64,000 nucleotides of DNA from Argyresthia goedartella (taxonomy: Eukaryota > Arthropoda > Insecta > Lepidoptera > Argyresthiidae): contig OX463832.1 in NCBI GenBank assembly GCA_949825045.1, positions 18,284,552-18,348,551 of the forward strand, written 5' to 3'. Of the stretch, positions 63,415 to 64,000 are shown piece after piece. Numbering within the stretch: the stretch's first letter is position 1; each line of letters begins with the position of its first letter. A program made the position numbers and the translations under genes. A model generated the notes under the pieces. It did not search any database and was not told the origin of the DNA. It saw nothing but the letters and a program-made list of their open reading frames with translations.

Positions 63415-64000
63415 GAAAACAAAAATGGGTCTAGACACATTTTTGTTGATACTTTGTGCAACTTGACAAATTATACATATGCAATCTAGCAAATAGCATT
63501 AACAAATAAACAAGAACTATAATAGAATTTGAAAAAAAAGCCACCACTACGCTTGGATAAAAATTACATTTTTGTGTTAAACCTTAGAGATAAATAGGTA
63601 CCTTTATTATTTATTAGGTTTTTTTTTTCTAATTTTATGATTATTTCTCTATCTAAATTATTTAAAATCTGTGTAATTTCAAAATTGAATTTTCTTGCTG
63701 CTATTTAATCTAGTGCATTAATTTGGCATTTTTATAGTAACTTGATTATTTGTTTATATTTAAAATAGAGATAGCTGTCCCCGACGGATTTTCTTGATTT
63801 TTTTTATTAAGTTCATAGTATAAATTCTTCGAGTCGGGGGTTTCAAAATTATTTTATCCTTTTTCAACTACGTTTTAACCGTCGTGGGTTTTATCAAAAT
63901 TTTTAATTCTGTTTTTTATATTCGTTACGACAAGAACGGCAAATTTTGAAAAAGCAGACTCGTGAAATTTTTCTCAAGTTACCAAAATTATGATCATGTC
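63415..64000. other. AT-rich end of the window
   Basis: No ORF or structured repeat recognised. Confidence 0.5.

Noticed and set aside
1..64000. CRISPR arrays, bacterial operons or phage genes
   Set aside because: None found; introns, tRNA-derived SINEs and insect retroelements show a eukaryotic nuclear sequence.

Overview
The window is eukaryotic nuclear DNA from an insect, most likely a moth or butterfly (Lepidoptera). This is inferred from two ZAD-type zinc-finger genes (an arthropod family), spliced exons with GT-AG borders, and a dense load of insect-type transposable elements: BEL/Pao, gypsy-like, Jockey/CR1/RTE-like LINEs, hAT, Tc1/mariner-like, Harbinger-like and Helitron-like elements, plus tRNA-derived SINEs. 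There are no bacterial operons, CRISPR arrays or rRNA genes. Host coding sequence is a small fraction.

Layout. 0-4 kb: decayed gypsy-type gag-pro (minus) with its promoter side, then a small LTR element with two 181-bp LTRs. 4.1-5.5 kb: three exons of an unrecognised host gene (minus). 5.8-11.0 kb: a long GC-rich Jockey-like LINE with a 12-bp target duplication, inserted in that gene's upstream region. 11.0-14.9 kb: an inverted structure in which two LTR-like arms face each other around a gag ORF, and an inverted copy of two exons of the 4-5 kb gene keeps the Jockey pre-insertion site. 16.5-17 kb: inverted-repeat element with 132-bp tandem repeats. 18-23 kb: BEL/Pao element split by a rearranged CR1-like LINE and by another LINE that itself holds a Tc1/mariner-like element. 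23-28 kb: two decayed reverse transcriptases of an unusual type, a gag fragment and a SINE.

28.2-35.4 kb: a four-exon ZAD-C2H2 zinc-finger gene (minus) with transposon debris in its long intron. 35.9-42.3 kb: RNase H remnant, a second BEL/Pao element (minus) and a CR1-like LINE. 44.2-45.4 kb: hAT remnant with a SINE inside. 45.5-51.2 kb: a divergent ZAD paralogue (plus), whose 5.4-kb first intron holds a SINE and three LINE remnants. 51.9-52.9 kb: Harbinger-like element with an 81-aa ORF. 53.3-63.3 kb: a Helitron-like element (minus), PIF1 helicase at one end and N-terminal modules at the other, separated by about 6.7 kb that includes a LINE inside a LINE.

The clearest pattern not explained by ordinary annotation is a set of short, near-perfect inverted repeats with tiny or no spacers (near 3.4, 15.2, 19.0, 24.7, 48.6 and 63.4 kb). 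Two sit exactly where a reading frame breaks, and the extra bases are the reverse complement of the adjoining sequence. They are either fold-back template-switch mutations or assembly artefacts. Most ORFs carry indels, several at homopolymers, so read errors cannot be excluded from the sequence alone.
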